A stretch of 52,388 bases of DNA from an uncultured Verrucomicrobia subdivision 3 bacterium (lineage in GTDB: Bacteria > Verrucomicrobiota > Verrucomicrobiia > Limisphaerales > UBA8199): contig CAIWMU010000106.1 of the NCBI GenBank assembly GCA_903913865.1, positions 1 to 52,388 of the forward strand, written 5' to 3'. The notes below the pieces were generated by a model. The model was not told where the DNA came from. It did no database searches and saw only the letters and a program-made list of their open reading frames with translations. The position numbers and the translations under genes were made by a program. This document shows, in pieces, positions 1 through 8,646 of the stretch; positions within the stretch are counted from its first letter, which is position 1; every line of letters begins with the position of its first letter.

Positions 1-114
1 GTCGATCGCCACTCCCGCAGCCGCTCTGCCAATGTTTGAAGTTGAGGAAAACCACCAAAATCTCGTTTCGTTGCCATAGTTCGCCACCAACCATAGCCAC
101 TTCACCCCCAAAAG

Positions 115-3100
115 TTACGCACCCTTGCCGAAGCAACACAAGAAGGCCTGCGAACGACCCGGGTCAGGCGGGAAGCAGGCAGACATGGCCAGGCGCTCTG
201 CAGGATAGATGTAGGTGGCATCGGTGATCTCCCGCGCCATGATTCCGGCTTTCGCGGCAGGGTCCGTCACGGTGAACGACTCGACCCGAACACTAACATC
301 GAAGTCGTTGGTCAGATCCTTGTAAACGAACTCGAACTGGTCGGATGTGCCGAAGATGTCGGATCCATCGGCGTAAACCTTGATCTTGTCGGCGAAGGCG
401 AAGGCGGAGCCGTTGGTGATGATGCTGTAGTTCTTTTGTTCGAAGCCGACCGCAACACCCGGGACGTTCGTGGCAACCACCACGTTGGGGATGTAGGACA
501 GGTCGCGGACGTTCCGCACCTGGACCGTGAATGAGGGGGCTGTTACGGGGGTTGCGAGGGCGAGGAGGACGTTTGTGTCGTTCACGACCGTGGCGCTGAC
601 GATCTGGTTGCCGGTGCTGATGGAATAGTTGGCGGGATCCTGGGCGGTCGTGGCATCCACAGAGGTGTCAAACAGGACATTGACCTCCTGCCTGATGAGG
701 CTGGCAGCCGAGAGGACAACCAGGGGTCTGGGGGTGGGGAGGACCATGACCTTGAGGGTGCCCGCGGTCTGGAGGGCGTTCGTATCCCAAATCAACCCAA
801 GGGCCGGGATGGCCGGGGTGATGGAGGAGAACGAGCCGCTGTAGCTGGAGGCGCTGAACAGTTTGAAACTGTCCCCGGGCGCGTAAGCCACGGAACCGGT
901 GTTCGTGAGAACAAGGGCACCACCATATGTGACACTGCTGAGGCCGCGCACAACGTCGTTGGTGACCATGTCCTTGTTGATCTTGAAGCGGCTGGTGCTG
1001 CCGGCCGCCAGAACGAGGGAGCTGTTGATCGAGAGCGCGCCCGGTTCGGTTGTGCCGGGAGCGAGGGTGGAGCCACTCGGGATAGTCACGGCATCCCTGA
1101 TCGTTCCATTCCCGGAAAGAACGGCTCCTGAGAGGTTGAGCGGAAGGGCCCCTGTTCCGAGCGAGCCATCGACCTGCAGGAACCCGCCACTGAAGGTTGT
1201 GCCTCCCGTGTGGGAGCAGGTTCCGGAGATGATGAGCGCACCGCCGCCACCTGCTGTGATGGAGCCATTACCTGTCATCGATCCCATGATATCCATACCT
1301 GCAGCTGCCGGCAGGCCGATCGTGTTGGAGCCACTGACTGTAATCGGGCCTGTGAACTGGTTGGTCAATCCGTTGGGCTCGATGCCAAATGTGGCATTGG
1401 TCATGAGGACCACCCTGTTGAGCACATTGGCGGCAAATTCCGGCAGGCGGTGCAGTTGAAGGGTCGCACCGGGATAGATGGCAATCTTTCCACTGGCGTT
1501 GCCGAGGAAGGTGGACCGGGAAATCGTGAGTGTGCCGCCCTGGATGTCAATGTCTCCAAGGCTTGTCTCGCCGATGTTGATGAAGGCAACAACATTGGTG
1601 CCAACCTTGGTCAACTTGTGGCCGTTGCCCAGAAGGAAGGCGTTGAGGCCGCCTGTGGGGTCGGCTGCGGGAGCCGGGTCGCGGATATCCCAGCGGCGGA
1701 AACCGCCGAAGGTGGTGGGGCCGGTGAGGGTGACATAACGAAGGGCGTTCTGCTGATCCCCGGGGCCGTTGTTCACGATGGCACCTGCGGCGCCGATGCC
1801 GGCCCCGAGCACGGTGATCGGTTCCATGCCGAGGCCTTGGCTGTTCACATCGAGCGTCGCCCCGGCGGCCACGGTCGTGGCGGCGTTGGTATCTCCCAAG
1901 GCCAAACCACTGCCCGTTGCCAGAGTTCCGGTGGTGACTTTTGCGACCCCGGCGAACGAGTTGTTCCCGCTGAGGATGGACATACCAGAGCCTCGCTGCT
2001 CGACAGATCCAGTGCCGCTGATGTCGCCGGAGACGTTGAGAACATCTGAACGGTTGAGGAGCAGGCTGCCATTATCAAGTATGGCCCCGTTTATGGAGCC
2101 ATTCGTTCCGCCGTTGCCGATTTGGACGGCTCCGTTGGTGATGTAGGTCCCGCTGGTGTAGCTGTTGTCGTTGGCAAGAACCAGAGTGCCGGAACCATCC
2201 TTGCCAAGTGCCGCGCTGCCGGTGATCCCGCCTGCACCGGAGAAGGTGTAGGTCTGGGCGTTGTTGTTGACGGTGAGGGTGGTCGGAGTGACGTTCTCGG
2301 TGATATTGACGTTGAAGCTTGTGGCGGAGTCATCAAAAGAAACGACATCCAGATCGTGGTAAGGCTGGGGATTGCCGGAGGTGGCACCCTTCCATTCGAG
2401 CCCGCCCGCGAGGTTCCAGACGCTGGAGGCGGCACCGGTCCAGATGCCCGGTTCGACGGTCACAGCGGTCACATTCAGTTGAACGGCGCTGCCGGAATCC
2501 TGCAGGTGTGCCACAACACCGTAGGGGAGAGCACCCATCTTGAATCCTGCAAAACCTGCCCCGGCGATGCTTCCGGCGTAGGTGAACAGGTCGTAAACCC
2601 CGACGGCCGGGGCTGAGCCCAGAATATCGATGGTATTCTGACCGTTGACGGTGAGGGTTCCGCCGGTCACTTTCCCGCCCAGATAAACGTTGAACCGGGA
2701 AACGGTCTGATCGGCACCGCCGGCACCGAGCGTCAGCGAGGTGATAGCCAGGGTGGGTGCGGTGAGGGCCCCATCGAGCTGGAGGGTCGCTCCGCTGGAG
2801 AGGGTCACCGGGCCGTTCACACTACCGTTGCCGCCGAAGGAGGCTCCCGCATTGACGGTCACGCTCCCGAACCCGAGGCTGGCACCCGCCCCCTGCAGGA
2901 ACAGGCCGCCACCGTTCACGACGGTCGCGCCCGAGTAGGTGTTCGCATTGGTGAGGGTCAGTCGGCCTGTGCCGACCTTGTTGAGGGCCAAGGCGCCGGT
3001 GTTGTCAGCCAGCACACCGCCAAACGTCGTGCTCAGGTTCAGCGCCCCGACGGAGAGGGTGGCGGGTGCGCTGTTTGTGTTGCTGTTGCGAGCGATGCCG

Positions 3101-4209
3101 CTGTTACCGCTGAGGGCGCCGATCGCGAGATCGGTCACCGGGCCGTAAATTTCATAATAGGCGGCGGCATTGTTGAGGCCGTAATTGACGGCGGTGCTGG
3201 CTGCGGATGCCGCGCCGAACCGCATGAGCAGGGCGGCGTTGTTGTTGATGGTGCCTGAGAGAGCCGAATTGTTGGCCCAGAAGGTCAGGATGCCCGCGCT
3301 GCCGGTGATGGTGCTATTGATGGTGCCACTCAATGTGTTTGTGAAGTCGAGGAGCAGGCTGGCGTATTCACCGATGATCGGCACCGTGCCGTTGAAGGTG
3401 AAGGGACACCCCACGAAATTCTTGGTGGCGTTGTTGCCGGCCAGCCGCAGGGTCGAGCCGTTGTTCATGACCACCGCTTTTGTGATGTTCAAACTACCGC
3501 TGTTCTTCGAAATGAACAGGGCCGCCCCGTCGTTCACGGTCACGCTGCCGGTGCCGCCCACCGTCAGCATGGAGGTGGTGCCGGCATTGTATTTTAGTGA
3601 TCCCTGGTTCACCACAATGTCGCCGTTGCCAACGTTCTGCCCCACAAAACAGAGCTGACCGGAGCCCACTTTCGTGAGTTTGCCGTTGAGAACGAGGGGG
3701 CGTTGGACGCCCGCGGTCCCCACAGTGAGCATCAAGCCGAAGTCGGCGTTGCCGCCGCCCGCGTTGCCGCCGATGGACCAGGTCTGGTCCCCCTGCATGG
3801 TGATAGGCACCTTGGTTTGGAAACCTGCCGTGCCACTGCTCTGGAAATTGCCGTTGGCCACAACACCGTTGGTGATGGTCAAACCGAAGGAGGTCGCGGC
3901 GCTGGTATTGCCGTTGATGATGAACTGGGCCGATGGCGGGTTGGCCCGGAGACCGGTGGATCCAAACTGGAGCAGGCCGATCGTGTGGCTGCCGTCGTTC
4001 AGGGTGACGGAGTTGTTGATTGTGGCATCCGCGATGACAAGGTCATCCCCGATGCCCGGGAGTGTTTCCCCGACCCAGTTTGTGGCGTTGTTCCAGTTGG
4101 CGTTGGCCTTGCCCGTATAAACGGAGCTGGCAGCCTGGGCTGTGGACCCAAAGGTGAGCCCGAGTGCGGCGAGGGAGGCGCACAGGAGTTTCGATTGTGG
4201 TGTGCTCAT
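115..4209 (-). CDS. Secreted autotransporter-associated beta-strand repeat protein, C-terminus apparently truncated
   Basis: About 1364 residues from the ATG at 4209. That start is chosen because it is followed directly by a good signal peptide (basic start, hydrophobic LASLAALGLTFG-like core, AQA cleavage site); an ATG at 4236 would add nine residues. The body is Gly/Asn/Thr/Ser-rich and repeats units such as GTGRLTLTNANTYSG (about residue 415), GSGTLVLANDNSYTSG (about 670) and GSGMSILSGNNSFAG (about 745), typical of autotransporter-associated beta-strand repeats. A beta-sandwich (SbsA-like) segment follows at about 1160-1240, then a region like the Verrucomicrobia tail ending DVSVRVESF...AKAGIMARE at about 1250-1325. 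The last roughly 35 residues lose all family character and are Cys/Pro-rich, so the 3' end may be rearranged or frameshifted. No outer-membrane barrel is seen. The protein is probably exported and adhesive or structural. It lies 184 bp downstream of the DevA gene. Confidence 0.75.
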   Translation of the reverse strand: MSTPQSKLLCASLAALGLTFGSTAQAASSVYTGKANANWNNATNWVGETLPGIGDDLVIADATINNSVTLNDGSHTIGLLQFGSTGLRANPPSAQFIINGNTSAATSFGLTITNGVVANGNFQSSGTAGFQTKVPITMQGDQTWSIGGNAGGGNADFGLMLTVGTAGVQRPLVLNGKLTKVGSGQLCFVGQNVGNGDIVVNQGSLKYNAGTTSMLTVGGTGSVTVNDGAALFISKNSGSLNITKAVVMNNGSTLRLAGNNATKNFVGCPFTFNGTVPIIGEYASLLLDFTNTLSGTINSTITGSAGILTFWANNSALSGTINNNAALLMRFGAASAASTAVNYGLNNAAAYYEIYGPVTDLAIGALSGNSGIARNSNTNSAPATLSVGALNLSTTFGGVLADNTGALALNKVGTGRLTLTNANTYSGATVVNGGGLFLQGAGASLGFGSVTVNAGASFGGNGSVNGPVTLSSGATLQLDGALTAPTLAITSLTLGAGGADQTVSRFNVYLGGKVTGGTLTVNGQNTIDILGSAPAVGVYDLFTYAGSIAGAGFAGFKMGALPYGVVAHLQDSGSAVQLNVTAVTVEPGIWTGAASSVWNLAGGLEWKGATSGNPQPYHDLDVVSFDDSATSFNVNITENVTPTTLTVNNNAQTYTFSGAGGITGSAALGKDGSGTLVLANDNSYTSGTYITNGAVQIGNGGTNGSINGAILDNGSLLLNRSDVLNVSGDISGTGSVEQRGSGMSILSGNNSFAGVAKVTTGTLATGSGLALGDTNAATTVAAGATLDVNSQGLGMEPITVLGAGIGAAGAIVNNGPGDQQNALRYVTLTGPTTFGGFRRWDIRDPAPAADPTGGLNAFLLGNGHKLTKVGTNVVAFINIGETSLGDIDIQGGTLTISRSTFLGNASGKIAIYPGATLQLHRLPEFAANVLNRVVLMTNATFGIEPNGLTNQFTGPITVSGSNTIGLPAAAGMDIMGSMTGNGSITAGGGGALIISGTCSHTGGTTFSGGFLQVDGSLGTGALPLNLSGAVLSGNGTIRDAVTIPSGSTLAPGTTEPGALSINSSLVLAAGSTSRFKINKDMVTNDVVRGLSSVTYGGALVLTNTGSVAYAPGDSFKLFSASSYSGSFSSITPAIPALGLIWDTNALQTAGTLKVMVLPTPRPLVVLSAASLIRQEVNVLFDTSVDATTAQDPANYSISTGNQIVSATVVNDTNVLLALATPVTAPSFTVQVRNVRDLSYIPNVVVATNVPGVAVGFEQKNYSIITNGSAFAFADKIKVYADGSDIFGTSDQFEFVYKDLTNDFDVSVRVESFTVTDPAAKAGIMAREITDATYIYPAERLAMSACFPPDPGRSQAFLCCFGKGA

Positions 4210-4344
4210 GAGGTTTTTGGTTTCGCGGTGTTTCATGGTTATCCCGACACAATGCCCATACACAGGGGCTATGTGCTTTGTGGCGGTTGATAATGTGTGA
4301 CGAGATTGGCTGATAACGACCGCGAATTGCAATCGTAAACTTTT

Positions 4345-4394
4345 ATCCCCCGAATGGGGGATGGGTGGCCCGCCGGATGCCGGACCGCTCCGGC
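4345..4394. other. Two GC-rich stem-loops after the DevBCA operon
   Basis: Two perfect inverted repeats lie directly after the ABC ATPase stop codon (4394-4396, read on minus). The first is GCCGGA/TCCGGC at 4379-4394 with a 4-nt loop; the second is ATCCCCC/GGGGGAT at 4345-4362 with a 4-nt loop. Neither is followed by a T-run in the minus direction (the second is followed by AAAAGTTT), so they are not canonical intrinsic terminators. They may protect the 3' end or weaken read-through into the gene at 4209. Confidence 0.4.
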
Positions 4395-5104
4395 TAAACA
4401 AATTTTGATGGACGCAGCTGCCCATCCTCCATCTCGTAAATTTTATCAAACACATCGAGGGCACGCTGGTCATGGGTGACCACCACGACACCGGCGCCCC
4501 GATCGTGGGCGACCTTGCGGAACAACTCCATCACTTGACGTCCCCTGTGGCTGTCGAGGGCTGCGGTCGGCTCATCCGCCAAAACAAGGCTGGGCTCGTT
4601 GGCAAGCGCCCGGGCCACGGCAACACGCTGCTGCTGTCCACCGGAGAGGGCTTCGGGCAGGTTCCGGGCCCGATCTGCAACGCCCAGGTAGTTGAGTAAA
4701 TCCATGGCGCGCCGCCGTGCCTCGGGTGTGGCGATGTCGTTCATTTCCATCGCGATCTGAACATTTTCGACGGCGTTGAGGAAAGGAATCAGGTTCGCCT
4801 TTTGAAAAATGAACCCCAAATGCTTTCTGCGAAAGGTGCGCAGGTCCACCAGTGCCCGATCAGCCTCCATCACAGGAGTGCCCCCTATGACAATCCGGCC
4901 GGTGGAGGGTGGATTGATGAGGCCTATGGCAGTCAGCAAAGTGGACTTCCCGGCCCCGCTCGGCCCGAGCAGCGCCACCACCTCTCCCCGTGCGACCGTC
5001 AGCGAAGCATCGCGCATCGCCACGACCTCGGTGTTGCCCGCGCCATAGATCTTTGTGAGGCCGATGACCTCCAGGGCATTGGGGTGTCCGGAGTGGGTGC
5101 TCAC
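4394..5104 (-). CDS. ABC transporter ATP-binding protein, DevA/MacB-like
   Basis: 236 residues, the normal length for an ATPase of the DevA/LolD/MacB group that powers trans-envelope efflux. Visible motifs are Walker A GPSGAGKS (47-54), Q-loop Q101, signature LSGGQQQR (153-160), Walker B LVLADEP (173-179) and the switch histidine in VVTHD (211). The start overlaps the stop of the permease gene by 4 bp (ATGA), which implies translational coupling. It is the last gene of the ArsR-led operon and should pair with the permease and adaptor immediately upstream. The substrate cannot be read from the ATPase. Confidence 0.93.
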   Translation of the reverse strand: MSTHSGHPNALEVIGLTKIYGAGNTEVVAMRDASLTVARGEVVALLGPSGAGKSTLLTAIGLINPPSTGRIVIGGTPVMEADRALVDLRTFRRKHLGFIFQKANLIPFLNAVENVQIAMEMNDIATPEARRRAMDLLNYLGVADRARNLPEALSGGQQQRVAVARALANEPSLVLADEPTAALDSHRGRQVMELFRKVAHDRGAGVVVVTHDQRALDVFDKIYEMEDGQLRPSKFV

Positions 5105-6312
5105 GACAATACCTTGTTTGGTTCCACGCGCATCGCCTTCCAGATTCCCAGCAGGCTGGCGAGAACAGAGATGCCGATGACGATGGCCGCGAGGGACAGC
5201 AGGTCCTGTGGCTCAATCACCACCAGACGCGGGAAACGCGGGAACGCAAACCGGCCAAGCCACCAGGCCAGAGCGTAGCCCAAAATCCCGATGAGCAGTG
5301 CCTGCTGCAGGATCAGGCCAATGATGACCCCGTTGCGCGCCCCCATCAGCTTGAGCATCGCGATATCGTGGACCTTGTCCAGTGTGAGGGTGTAGATGAT
5401 CAGTGCCATGATGATGGTGGAGATGATGATGAGCAGGGCACGGAAGAGGCCGAGTTGCCGCCTGGCCTTGTCAACCATTCCACCGACGAGCAGATCCATC
5501 TGTTGTTGGGTTGAATAGACCGTTATGTCGGGCCATCTGGCGAAAGTTGCGGCAACCGCCGAGGAGTCGGCACCCGGCTTCAAGGTGATAAGGACGGCGC
5601 TGATTTGCGGAGGGGCCAGGGCCGGGATTGCACCGGAGGGGCCTGCGGCCCGGTCGAGAAGTGCGGGTTGCGCACGGGCCGGGTCCTGGGATCCAGCCCT
5701 GGCACGCCGGGCCTGCCGCTCAAGGCGCACGGACTCCCCGGGTAGATCAAATTGGATCGCCTCGGCATCACTGACCGTGAAAAAACAGAGACCGTCCCCG
5801 CCGGTTCCCACCATCCCTTTTGTCAAACCCACGACCTCATAGACATCCTTGCCGAGCCGGATTCGTTCACCCAGCGGAAGGCCGAGCGAGACATCGGCAA
5901 TCATCTCAAAGTGCGCCTGTCGCAGTGGATGGCCGCCCACCAGGGGAATCCAGCCGCCCCGGTCCAGAGGCCAGGCCAATCCCTGCACGACCATTCGCAG
6001 GGGACGGCCGAGGTGTTCCCGCTGGAGGGTGTGGGAGACAAACCGCCGAGCCCCGGCCACGCCGGGCACGGCTCGTGCGCGGTCTTCGAGGTTTGCCGGC
6101 AGCCGTGAGATTTCGGCAAATGGTCCGCGCGTGCCCCCCTGCACCAGCCACAGGTCCGCTCCGATCTCATCCACAAGCAGTGTGGCCTCCCGGATCAGGC
6201 CCCTGTATATGCCCCCCATGCCCATGACGGTCATGAGCAGCAGGCCGATGCCAACCGTCGTCAGCACAAACCGTCCAAGATTGTGCCGGATATCCCTGAT
6301 GGCGAGGTTCAT
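5101..6312 (-). CDS. ABC transporter permease, DevC/FtsX-like
   Basis: 403 residues with the MacB/FtsX-type layout: one N-terminal TM segment (about 12-34), a large periplasmic domain (about 40-285), then three TM segments in the C-terminal 120 residues (IIISTIIMALIIYTLTL, IIGLILQQALLIGILGYAL and LLSLAAIVIGISVLASLLG). The periplasmic part carries an unusual Arg/Ala/Pro-rich insert near residues 200-235. It overlaps both the adaptor gene (6309-6312) and the ATPase gene (5101-5104) by 4 bp, so the three make a coupled DevB-DevC-DevA-type module. By family, such modules export small molecules across the envelope using adaptor plus ATPase. Specificity is unknown; the ArsR promoter upstream suggests a detoxification substrate. 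Confidence 0.88.
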   Translation of the reverse strand: MNLAIRDIRHNLGRFVLTTVGIGLLLMTVMGMGGIYRGLIREATLLVDEIGADLWLVQGGTRGPFAEISRLPANLEDRARAVPGVAGARRFVSHTLQREHLGRPLRMVVQGLAWPLDRGGWIPLVGGHPLRQAHFEMIADVSLGLPLGERIRLGKDVYEVVGLTKGMVGTGGDGLCFFTVSDAEAIQFDLPGESVRLERQARRARAGSQDPARAQPALLDRAAGPSGAIPALAPPQISAVLITLKPGADSSAVAATFARWPDITVYSTQQQMDLLVGGMVDKARRQLGLFRALLIIISTIIMALIIYTLTLDKVHDIAMLKLMGARNGVIIGLILQQALLIGILGYALAWWLGRFAFPRFPRLVVIEPQDLLSLAAIVIGISVLASLLGIWKAMRVEPNKVLS

Positions 6313-7490
6313 GGGATGCTGATGCGCATGCCGTCACTGAGGGGCTGTTTCGGCTCACCGGGCATCACCGCCTGTTCGCCCAAGGCAAGTCCCTGTGTGA
6401 TTTCCACAATGTCCCGCCCTTTCAAACCCAGGGTGACCCCGCGCCAGGTGGCACGGCCCTGTTTGTTTATGAAGAGGCCGGCATTGCCACTGCGCCACAG
6501 GAGGAAGCGCTCCGGGATCACCACGGCCCCCTCTTTGCGTGCGGTCTCGATGAAAACCTCCGCACGCTGGCCGATGGTCCAGTTCCGCGGCAGTTCCTTT
6601 ATCCGCACATCCACAAGGAATTCCCGGGTCTCGCGATCCGTCTCCCGGCCCACGCGCGCGACCTCTCCGGAATATTGTTTCGCCGGTTCAGAGCGAAAAG
6701 TGACGCTTGCGGGTTGGCCGGGGAGCAGACCCGCAGCTGAGGTTTCATCCACCCAGGCTGAGACCCAGATTTCGTTCGTGGAGATCATCTGGAGGATCGA
6801 ACTGCCCGGAACAACGACCCCTCCCGGATCGCGATCGCGGCGGGTGATCAACCCATCGTATGGACTTATAATTTGCGTATATGTGAGGCGCTCCTTCTGG
6901 TAGGCGAGAGTCTTCACTGCGGCCACAGCCTGACTTTCCGCCTCGGCAATCGCCGCCTGGGAGCGCTTGACGTCGGCCTCTGCCACATTGAGCTGCTCGA
7001 CCGATTTGTCGAAATCCGCCTGGGAACTGATCTGGTTTGTCAGCAGACCCGAGGCCCGCTGGTGGGCCAGAAAAGCCTGCCTTGCCACAGCCTGGGCACG
7101 GGCTTCATCGGTCCTGACCCTCTGGAGGGCGGCCTGCGCCGCAACCCGCATGGCTTCAGCGAGTTCGACCTGGGTTCTGGACTCCCCATCATCCAGCCGG
7201 GCGAGCAGTTGTCCGGCCTTCACAGGGTCGTTCTGGTCCACCAGGACCTCGGCCAGCCGCTCCTGGATCCGCGCACTGATGGTGGATTTGACCCGGGCCT
7301 CCAGGGTCCCTGTGCCCGCCACCACCGCAACAATGGACCCCGAGGCGGCCTCGTGCCCCACGACCCGTGTGGGGGACAATTTCATGCGATAGGCTGCAAC
7401 GCCAATGATTGTGGCCAGAAGGATCCACTTGCCAGACTTGCGGAGAGTCGGGATGGACCATTTGCTTGAGTTGCTCATCGATTTAAACAT
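6309..7490 (-). CDS. Membrane fusion/periplasmic adaptor protein, HlyD/DevB-like
   Basis: 393 residues from the ATG at 7490. A TTG at 7526 would overlap the upstream stop and add twelve unlikely residues; an ATG at 7478 is also possible. There is an N-terminal TM anchor (about 20-36), a split lipoyl/barrel-sandwich domain (IVAVVAGTGTLEARVKSTISA at the front, ISPYDGLITRRDRDPGGVV after the hairpin), a long Ala/Gln/Glu-rich coiled-coil hairpin (about 105-195) and a beta-barrel with membrane-proximal domain. This is the standard adaptor layout linking an inner-membrane pump to an outer-membrane channel. It sits 23 bp after the DUF318 permease and overlaps the DevC-like gene by 4 bp. No TolC-like gene is present in the window. 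Confidence 0.9.
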   Translation of the reverse strand: MFKSMSNSSKWSIPTLRKSGKWILLATIIGVAAYRMKLSPTRVVGHEAASGSIVAVVAGTGTLEARVKSTISARIQERLAEVLVDQNDPVKAGQLLARLDDGESRTQVELAEAMRVAAQAALQRVRTDEARAQAVARQAFLAHQRASGLLTNQISSQADFDKSVEQLNVAEADVKRSQAAIAEAESQAVAAVKTLAYQKERLTYTQIISPYDGLITRRDRDPGGVVVPGSSILQMISTNEIWVSAWVDETSAAGLLPGQPASVTFRSEPAKQYSGEVARVGRETDRETREFLVDVRIKELPRNWTIGQRAEVFIETARKEGAVVIPERFLLWRSGNAGLFINKQGRATWRGVTLGLKGRDIVEITQGLALGEQAVMPGEPKQPLSDGMRISIP

Positions 7491-7513
7491 TTTGACCGGT
7501 TCGACCTGTGCCC

Positions 7514-8623
7514 CTACATGATACAATTGAACAGATATCCAACAATGAGAATGCCCAGCGCCACGATGCCAAAAAACGTGGCGATAAGCCGGGGCTTGAG
7601 AACTTTACGAAGAATGATGGCCTCAGGCAATGAGAGGGCGATCACCGACATCATGAAGGCCAGCACCGTTCCAAGGGCCGCCCCTTTTCCGAGAAGTGCC
7701 TGGACGATGGGGATGATTCCGGCGGCGTTGGAATACATCGGCACACCGATCAGCACAGCGAGCGGCACCGACCACCAGGCTCCCCTGCCCATGATGGAGG
7801 CCATGAAATCCTCCGGCACATAGCCATGAATGCCCGCGCCAGCTCCGACTCCGATCAGGACATAGAGCCAGACATTTCCGACAATCTCCTTTACCGCAGC
7901 CCGTCCGGCGCGGATTCTGGCGGGCCAGTCCAGCTGCTCCCCGGGCAGACCTGTGATTGGCCTGGTGCTGAACACCCACTCTTCTATATAGCTTTCCATC
8001 CGCAACCGCCCGATCACCCAGCCCGAAACGATGGCGATAAGCAACCCGCTGTACAGGTAGAGGGCCGCCACCTTCCAACCGAACAATCCGAACAACAACA
8101 CCAGCGCCACCTCGTTCACCATCGGGGCCGAAATCAGAAATGAAAAGGTGACACCCAGCGGAACGCCAGTGGAAACAAAGCCGATGAACAAGGGCACTGC
8201 CGAGCAGGAGCAAAAGGGGGTGACGATGCCGAGCAATGCCGCCAGCAGATTGCCGACGACTTCACTCCTTCCGGATAGAACCCGCCGTGTTCTTTCCGGC
8301 GTGAAAAACGAGCGCACAATTCCCACCCCGAACACGACCAGCACCAACAAGAGGAGCACCTTGGGGGATTCATAGACGAAGAACTCCATCGAGGAGCCCA
8401 AACGGGATCCCCGCTCCAGCGTGAGGAGTGAGTAGGTGAACCATGCGGCGATCGATCCCAGGCTCCAATAAAGAACTCCCCAGACGAGTGCAGCCGCAAT
8501 ACCAAGCCCCAGGAATCTTACAAACCCAGTGTTTGCAGGTGTGAAACCGCCCGGGCGGGTGGTCGGCGCCGGCGGGTTGGAACAGCAACAGGTTCCCGGC
8601 TTTTTGGATGTTTCAGGTGTCAT
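7514..8623 (-). CDS. DUF318/YraQ-family permease, ArsP-like
   Basis: 369 residues with about eight hydrophobic segments. The family hallmark TPFCSCSAVPLF is at about 135-146 (C138, C140), followed by GVPLGVTFSFLISAPMVNEVALV and, later, GVPMYSNAAG. In this family ArsP exports trivalent organoarsenicals; other members are uncharacterised. The N-terminal cytoplasmic tail carries three consecutive cysteines (C12-C14, GTCCCS), a soft-metal-ligand pattern not needed for the family fold. The gene lies 23 bp downstream of the CcdA/ArsG-like gene and 23 bp upstream of the DevB-like adaptor, in an ArsR-controlled operon with two thioredoxin-like proteins. ArsP-like organoarsenical or metalloid export is the best guess; the substrate is inferred from context, not shown. 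Confidence 0.8.
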   Translation of the reverse strand: MTPETSKKPGTCCCSNPPAPTTRPGGFTPANTGFVRFLGLGIAAALVWGVLYWSLGSIAAWFTYSLLTLERGSRLGSSMEFFVYESPKVLLLLVLVVFGVGIVRSFFTPERTRRVLSGRSEVVGNLLAALLGIVTPFCSCSAVPLFIGFVSTGVPLGVTFSFLISAPMVNEVALVLLFGLFGWKVAALYLYSGLLIAIVSGWVIGRLRMESYIEEWVFSTRPITGLPGEQLDWPARIRAGRAAVKEIVGNVWLYVLIGVGAGAGIHGYVPEDFMASIMGRGAWWSVPLAVLIGVPMYSNAAGIIPIVQALLGKGAALGTVLAFMMSVIALSLPEAIILRKVLKPRLIATFFGIVALGILIVGYLFNCIM

Positions 8624-8646
8624 TGAAGCTCAGTGGTCAGAGCCCG

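Noticed and set aside
1210-2616. Several plus-strand open frames across the beta-strand-repeat gene
   Set aside because: They mirror the repeat gene's Gly/Thr/Asn codons and lack starts or motifs.
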